This document shows, piece by piece, positions 57,601-64,000 of a DNA stretch of 64,000 bases (positions are counted from its first letter, which is position 1; each line of letters opens with the position of its first letter). The stretch is from Astropecten irregularis (Eukaryota > Echinodermata > Asteroidea > Paxillosida > Astropectinidae), in NCBI GenBank assembly GCA_963971285.1, contig OZ020255.1, positions 8,266,931 through 8,330,930 of the forward strand, in the 5' to 3' direction. A program made the position numbers and the translations under genes. The notes beneath the pieces are model-generated. The model was not told the origin of the DNA. It searched no databases and worked only from the letters and a program-made list of their open reading frames with translations.

Positions 57601-60545
57601 TTCTCAAAGGTATCTCTGACTGCCAGGAACCATTTCGAGCAATAGAAAAGCTAGTCCACTTTTCTTGGAAGGATTTGGGGTAGAATTGAGACCATTTCTT
57701 TATGAGTGAAATTTCACAATTTTTGCTTTGGTTCCCCAAAGCAGTTTTTTCAATTTTTGCCCAAAACTGACTTTTTTCAGAAATGCTCGCTATCTTTCTC
57801 AAAGGTATCTCTGACTACCAGGAACCATTTCGAGCAATAGAAAAGCCAGTGAACTTCTCTTGGAAGGATATTGGGGGTAAATTGAGACCCTTTCTTTATG
57901 AGTGAAATTTCACAAATTTTGCTTTGGTCCCCCAAAGCAGTTTTTTCAATTTTTGCCCAAAACTGACTTTTTTCAGAAATGCTCGCTATCTTTCTCAAAG
58001 GTAGCTATGACTACCAGGAACCATTTCGAGCAATAGAAAAGCTAGTCTACTTGTTTTGGAAGGATTTGGGGGTAAATTTAGACCATTTCTTTCTCAGTGA
58101 AATTTCACAAATTTTGCTTTGGTCCCCCAAAGCAGTTTTTTCAATTTTTGCCCAAAACTGACTTTTTTCAGAAATGCTCGTTATCTTTCTCAAAGGTATC
58201 TATGACTACCAGGAACCATTTCGAGCAATAGAAAAGCTAGTCCACTTGTTTTGGAAGGATTTGGGGGTAAATTAAGACCATTTCTTTATCAGTGAAATTT
58301 CACTAATAATGCTTTGGGTCCCCCAAAGCAGTTTTTTCAATTTTTGCCCAAAACTGACTTTTTTCAGAAATGCTCGTTATCTTTCTCAAAGGTATCTATG
58401 ACTACCAGGAACCATTTCGAGCAATAGAAAAGCTAGTCCACATGTCTTGGAAGGATTTGGGGGTTAATTGAGACCATTTCTTTATGAGTGAAATTTCACA
58501 AATTTTGCTTTGGTCCCCCAAAGCAGTTTTTTCAATTTTTGCCCAAAACTGACTTTTTTCAGAAATGCTCGCTATCTTTCTCAAAGGTATTTTTGACTAC
58601 CAGGAACCATTTTTAGCAATATAAAAGCTAGTCCACTTTTCTTGGAAGGATTTTGGGGTATATTGACACCATTTCAATCATCAGTGAAATTTCACCAATT
58701 TTGCTTTGGTCCCCCAAAGCAGTTTTTTCAATTTTTGCCCAAAACTGACTTTTTTCAGAAATGCTCGCTATCTTTCTCAAAGGTATTTTTGACTACCAGG
58801 AACCATTACGAGCAATAGAAAAGCTAGTCCACTTTTCTTGGAAGGATTTGGGGGTAAATTGAGACCATTTCTTTATGAGTGAAATTTCACAAATTTTGCT
58901 TTGGTCCCCCAAAGCAGTTTTTTCAATTTTTGCCCAAAACTGACTTTTTTCAGAAATGCTCGCTATCTTTCTCAAAGGTATCTCTGACTACCAGGAACCA
59001 TTTCGAGCAATAGAAAAGCCAGTGAACTTCTCTTGGAAGGATATTGGGGGTAAATTGAGACCCTTTCTTTATGAGTGAAATTTCACAAATTTTGCTTTGG
59101 TCCCCCAAAGCAGTTTTTTCAATTTTTGCCCAAAACTGACTTTTTTCAGAAATGCTCGCTATCTTTCTCAAAGGTATCTATGACTACCAGGAACCATTTC
59201 GAGCAATAGAAAAGCTAGTCCACTTGTTTTGGAAGAATTTGGGGGTAAATTTAGACCATTTCTTTATCAGTGAAATTTCACAAATTTTGCTTTGGTCCCC
59301 CAAAGCAGTTTTTTAAATTTTTGTCCAAAACTGACTTTTTTCAGAAATGCTCGCTATCTTTCTCAAAGGTATCTATGACTACCAGGAACCATTTCGAGCC
59401 ATAGAAAAGCTACTCAACTTGTCTTGGAAGGATATTGGGGTAAGTTGACACCATTTCAATTATCAGTGAAATTTCACAAATTTTGCTTTGGTCCCCCAAA
59501 GCAGTTTTTTCAATTTTTGCCCAAAACTGACTTTTTTCAGAAATGCTCGCTATCTTTCTCAAAGGTATCTCTGACTGCCAGGAACCATTTCGAGCAATAG
59601 AAAAGCTAATCCACTTGTCTTGGAAGGATTTGGGGGTAAATTAAGACCATTTCTTTATCAGTGAAATTTCACTAATTTTGCTTTGGTCCCCCAAAGCAGT
59701 TTTTTCAATTTTTGCCCAAAACTGACTTTTTTCAGAAATGCTCGTTATCTTTCTCAAAGGTATCTATGACTACCAGGAACCATTTCGAGCAATAGAAAAG
59801 CTAGTCCACATGTCTTGGAAGGATTTGGGGGTTAATTGAGACCATTTCTTTATGAGTGAAATTTCACAAATTTTGCTTTGGTCCCCCAAAGCAGTTTTTT
59901 CAATTTTTGCCCAAAAATTACTTTTTTCAGAAATGCTCGCTATCTTTCTCAAAGGTATCTCTGACTACCAGGAACCATTTCGAGCAATAGAAAAGCCAGT
60001 GAACTTCTCTTGGAAGGATATTGGGGTAAGTTGACACCATTTCAATCATCAGTGAAATTTCACCAATTTTGCTTTGGTCCCCCAAAGCAGTTTTTTCAAT
60101 TTTTGCCCAAAACTGACTTTTTTCAGAAATGCTCGCTATCTTTCTCAAAGGTATTTTTGACTACCAGGAACCATTACGAGCAATAGAAAAGCTAGTCCAC
60201 TTTTCTTGGAAGGATTTGGGGGTAAATTGAGACCATTTCTTTATGAGTGAAATTTCACAAATTTTGCTTTGGTCCCCCAAAGCAGTTTTTTCAATTTTTG
60301 CCCAAAACTGACTTTTTTCAGAAATGCTCGCTATCTTTCTCAAAGGTATCTCTGACTACCAGGAACCATTTCGAGCAATAGAAAAGCCAGTGAACTTCTC
60401 TTGGAAGGATATTGGGGGTAAATTGAGACCCTTTCTTTATGAGTGAAATTTCACAAATTTTGCTTTGGTCCCCCAAAGCAGTTTTTTCAATTTTTGCCCA
60501 AAACTGACTTTTTTCAGAAATGCTCGCTATCTTTCTCAAAGGTAT
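54684..60545. repeat. Large satellite block, copy 2 of an 8,013-bp-offset duplication
   Basis: It carries the same private variants as 46671-52532. At its left edge (54660-54720) one unit is a hybrid: it begins like subtype A (GGTAGCTATGAC) and continues like C (CCACATGTC). This is the footprint expected of unequal crossing-over that removed two units. Confidence 0.85.
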
Positions 60546-63500
60546 CTCTGACTACCAGGAACCATTTCGAGCAATAGAAAAGCTAGTCCACTTGTTTTGG
60601 AAGGATTTGGGGGTAAATTAAGACCATTTCTTTATCAGTGAAATTTCACTAATTTTGCTTTGGGTCCCCCAAAGCAGTTTTTTCAATTTTTGCCAAAAAC
60701 TGACTTTTTTCAGAAATGCTCGTTATCTTTCTCAAAGGTATCTATGACTACCAGGAACCATTTCGAGCAATAGAAAAGCTAGTCCACATGTCTTGGAAGG
60801 ATTTGGGGGTTAATTGAGACCATTTCTTTATGAGTGAAATTTCACAAATTTTGCTTTGGTCCCCCAAAGCAGTTTTTTCAATTTTTGCCCAAAACTGACT
60901 TTTTTCAGAAATGCTCGCTATCTTTCTCAAAGGTATCTCTGACTACCAGGAACCATTTCGAGCAATAGAAAAGCCAGTGAACTTCTCTTGGAAGGATATT
61001 GGGGGTAAATTGAGACCCTTTCTTTATGAGTGAAATTTCACAAATTTTGCTTTGGTCCCCCAAAGCAGTTTTTTCAATTTTTGCCCAAAACTGACTTTTT
61101 TCAGAAATGCTCGCTATCTTTCTCAAAGGTATCTATGACTACCAGGAACCATTTCGAGCAATAGAAAAGCTAGTCCACTTGTTTTGGAAGAATTTGGGGG
61201 TAAATTTAGACCATTTCTTTATCAGTGAAATTTCACAAATTTTGCTTTGGTCCCCCAAAGCAGTTTTTTAAATTTTTGTCCAAAACTGACTTTTTTCAGA
61301 AATGCTCGCTATCTTTCTCAAAGGTATCTATGACTACCAGGAACCATTTCGAGCAATATAAAAGCTACTCAACTTGTCTTGGAAGGATATTGGGGTAAGT
61401 TGACACCATTTCAATTATCAGTGAAATTTCACAAATTTTGCTTTGGTCCCCCAAAGCAGTTTTTTCAATTTTTGCCCAAAACTGACTTTTTTCAGAAATG
61501 CTCGCTATCTTTCTCAAAGGTAGCTATGACTACCAGGAACCATTTCGAGCAATAGAAAAGCTAGTCTACTTGTTTTGGAAGGATTTGGGGGTAAATTTAG
61601 ACCATTTCTTTCTCAGTGAAATTTCACAAATTTTGCTTTGGTCCCCCAAAGCAGTTTTTTCAATTTTTGCCCAAAACTGACTTTTTTCAGAAATGCTCGT
61701 TATCTTTCTCAAAGGTATCTATGACTACCAGGAACCATTTCGAGCAATAGAAAAGCTAGTCCACTTGTTTTGGAAGGATTTGGGGGTAAATTAAGACCAT
61801 TTCTTTATCAGTGAAATTTCACAAATTTTGCTTTGGGTCCCCCAAAGCAGTTTTTTCAATTTTTGCCCAAAACTGACTTTTTTCAGAAATGCTCGTTATC
61901 TTTCTCAAAGGTATCTATGACTACCAGGAACCATTTCGAGCAATAGAAAAGCTAGTCCACATGTCTTGGAAGGATTTGGGGGTTAATTGAGACCATTTCT
62001 TTATGAGTGAAATTTCACAAATTTTGCTTTGGTCCCCCAAAGCAGTTTTTTCAATTTTTGCCCAAAACTGACTTTTTTCAGAAATGCTCGCTATCTTTCT
62101 CAAAGGTATCTCTGACTGCCAGGAACCATTTCGAGCAATAGAAAAGCTAATCCACTTGTCTTGGAAGGATTTGGGGGTAAATTAAGACCATTTCTTTATC
62201 AGTGAAATTTCACTAATTTTGCTTTGGTCCCCCAAAGCAGTTTTTTCAATTTTTGCCCAAAACTGACTTTTTTCAGAAATGCTCGCTATCTTTCTCAAAG
62301 GTATCTATGACTACCAGGAACCATTTCGAGCAATAGAAAAGCTAGTCCACTTGTTTTGGAAGAATTTGGGGGTAAATTTAGACCATTTCTTTATCAGTGA
62401 AATTTCACAAATTTTGCTTTGGTCCCCCAAAGCAGTTTTTTCAATTTTTGCCCAAAACTGACTTTTTTCAGAAATGCTCGCTATCTTTCTCAAAGGTATT
62501 TTTGACTACCAGGAACCATTACGAGCAATAGAAAAGCTAGTCCACTTTTCTTGGAAGGATTTGGGGGTAAATTGAGACCATTTCTTTATGAGTGAAATTT
62601 CACAAATTTTGCTTTGGTCCCCCAAAGCAGTTTTTTCAATTTTTGCCCAAAACTGACTTTTTTCAGAAATGCTCGCTATCTTTCTCAAAGGTATCTCTGA
62701 CTACCAGGAACCATTTCGAGCAATAGAAAAGCCAGTGAACTTCTCTTGGAAGGATATTGGGGGTAAATTGAGACCCTTTCTTTATGAGTGAAATTTCACA
62801 AATTTTGCTTTGGTCCCCCAAAGCAGTTTTTTCAATTTTTGCCCAAAACTGACTTTTTTCAGAAATGCTCGCTATCTTTCTCAAAGGTATCTATGACTAC
62901 CAGGAACCATTTCGAGCAATAGAAAAGCTAGTCCACTTGTTTTGGAAGAATTTGGGGGTAAATTTAGACCATTTCTTTATCAGTGAAATTTCACAAATTT
63001 TGCTTTGGTCCCCCAAAGCAGTTTTTTAAATTTTTGTCCAAAACTGACTTTTTTCAGAAATGCTCGCTATCTTTCTCAAAGGTATCTATGACTACCAGGA
63101 ACCATTTCGAGCAATATAAAAGCTACTCAACTTGTCTTGGAAGGATATTGGGGTAAGTTGACACCATTTCAATTATCAGTGAAATTTCACAAATTTTGCT
63201 TTGGTCCCCCAAAGCAGTTTTTTCAATTTTTGCCCAAAACTGACTTTTTTCAGAAATGCTCGCTATCTTTCTCAAAGGTAGCTATGACTACCAGGAACCA
63301 TTTCGAGCAATAGAAAAGCTAGTCCACTTGTTTTGGAAGGATTTGGGGGTAAATTAAGACCATTTCTTTATCAGTGAAATTTCACAAATTTTGCTTTGGG
63401 TCCCCCAAAGCAGTTTTTTCAATTTTTGCCCAAAACTGACTTTTTTCAGAAATGCTCGTTATCTTTCTCAAAGGTATCTATGACTACCAGGAACCATTTC

Positions 63501-64000
63501 GAGCAATAGAAAAGCTAGTCCACTTGTTTTGGAAGGATTTGGGGGTAAATTAAGACCATTTCTTTATCAGTGAAATTTCACAAATTTTGCTTTGGGTCCC
63601 CCAAAGCAGTTTTTTCAATTTTTGCCCAAAACTGACTTTTTTCAGAAATGCTCGTTATCTTTCTCAAAGGTATCTATGACTACCAGGAACCATTTCGAGC
63701 AATAGAAAAGCTAGTCCACATGTCTTGGAAGGATTTGGGGGTTAATTGAGACCATTTCTTTATGAGTGAAATTTCACAAATGTTGCTTTGGTCCCCCAAA
63801 GCAGTTTTTTCAATTTTTGCCCAAAACTGACTTTTTTCAGAAATGCTCGCTATCTTTCTCAAAGGTATCTCTGACTGCCAGGAACCATTTCGAGCAATAG
63901 AAAAGCTAATCCACTTGTCTTGGAAGGATTTGGGGGTAAATTAAGACCATTTCTTTATCAGTGAAATTTCACTAATTTTGCTTTGGTCCCCCAAAGCAGT

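Larger units (their letters stand above)
31990..64000. repeat. Giant 195/196-bp satellite array (right end outside window)
   Basis: About 32 kb of head-to-tail copies of one 195- or 196-bp unit, roughly 160 copies, broken only by one MITE at 33616-33916. Recognisable landmarks in each unit, in order: CAG-AAATGCTCGCTATC, CTACCAGGAACCATT, TTGGAAGGAT, the palindrome GTGAAATTTCAC, the hairpin GCTTTGG-TCCC-CCAAAGC, and CCAAAACTGACTTTTTTCAG. The first copies (31990-32460) are most diverged and later ones are nearly identical, as expected when array edges age and the interior is homogenised. Short ORFs occur on both strands, but each is just one unit read through. It is non-coding as far as can be seen. 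The unit was not recognised as any known satellite. Confidence 0.97.

Noticed and set aside
32686..63862. Dozens of 60-115 codon frames on both strands of the array
   Set aside because: They are the same satellite unit read in one frame, repeated by tandem duplication; most end at a stop inside each unit, and no domain is recognisable.
31990..64000. Regular repeat spacing suggesting a CRISPR array
   Set aside because: There are no unique spacers; the whole 195-bp unit is repeated, and the genome is eukaryotic.

Overview
This is a stretch of an animal nuclear genome. It holds two intron-containing protein genes with GT-AG splice sites, many short inverted-repeat transposons (MITEs), a tRNA-derived SINE and a very large satellite array. 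No bacterial or phage gene organisation is visible. The LSM12 protein is animal-like, introns are about 0.3-3 kb, and MITE load is dense. This fits a marine invertebrate, and an echinoderm or related deuterostome would be my guess, but nothing in the window fixes the species.

Layout. 1-13.2 kb: no convincing gene; dispersed repeats, mainly a TTAA-flanked MITE family and a long-TIR element at 5869-6324. 13.2-20.7 kb, plus strand: a complete five-exon LSM12 homologue (186 aa), with MITEs and a pogo/Tigger-like element in its introns. 20.7-26.5 kb: intergenic, with nested MITEs, a minisatellite built on an AAGACGTCTT palindrome, and a hAT-like MITE. 26.5-31.7 kb, minus strand: a complete six-exon monocarboxylate-transporter-like (SLC16/MFS) gene (492 aa), whose introns hold a GGAAC/AGAAT array, a TCGTACGTACGA array, MITEs and a SINE. 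The two genes converge tail to tail.

31.99-64.0 kb (cut by the window end): one tandem satellite of a 195/196-bp monomer, roughly 160 copies. It has layered order: monomer subtypes A-F form a six-unit higher-order repeat of 1,173 bp (sometimes seven units, 1,369 bp), and larger multi-kb blocks are duplicated, including a 5.86-kb block repeated 8,013 bp downstream with shared private variants. Every monomer carries a 12-bp palindrome, a short GC-rich hairpin, and a cassette that looks like 3' splice site, 95-nt open stretch, 5' splice site. The array begins only about 250 bp upstream of the transporter start codon. It is the most unusual object in the window.

The two genes have no evident functional link: LSM12 is an RNA-binding/Ataxin-2-associated protein, and the transporter is a plasma-membrane-type MFS carrier.
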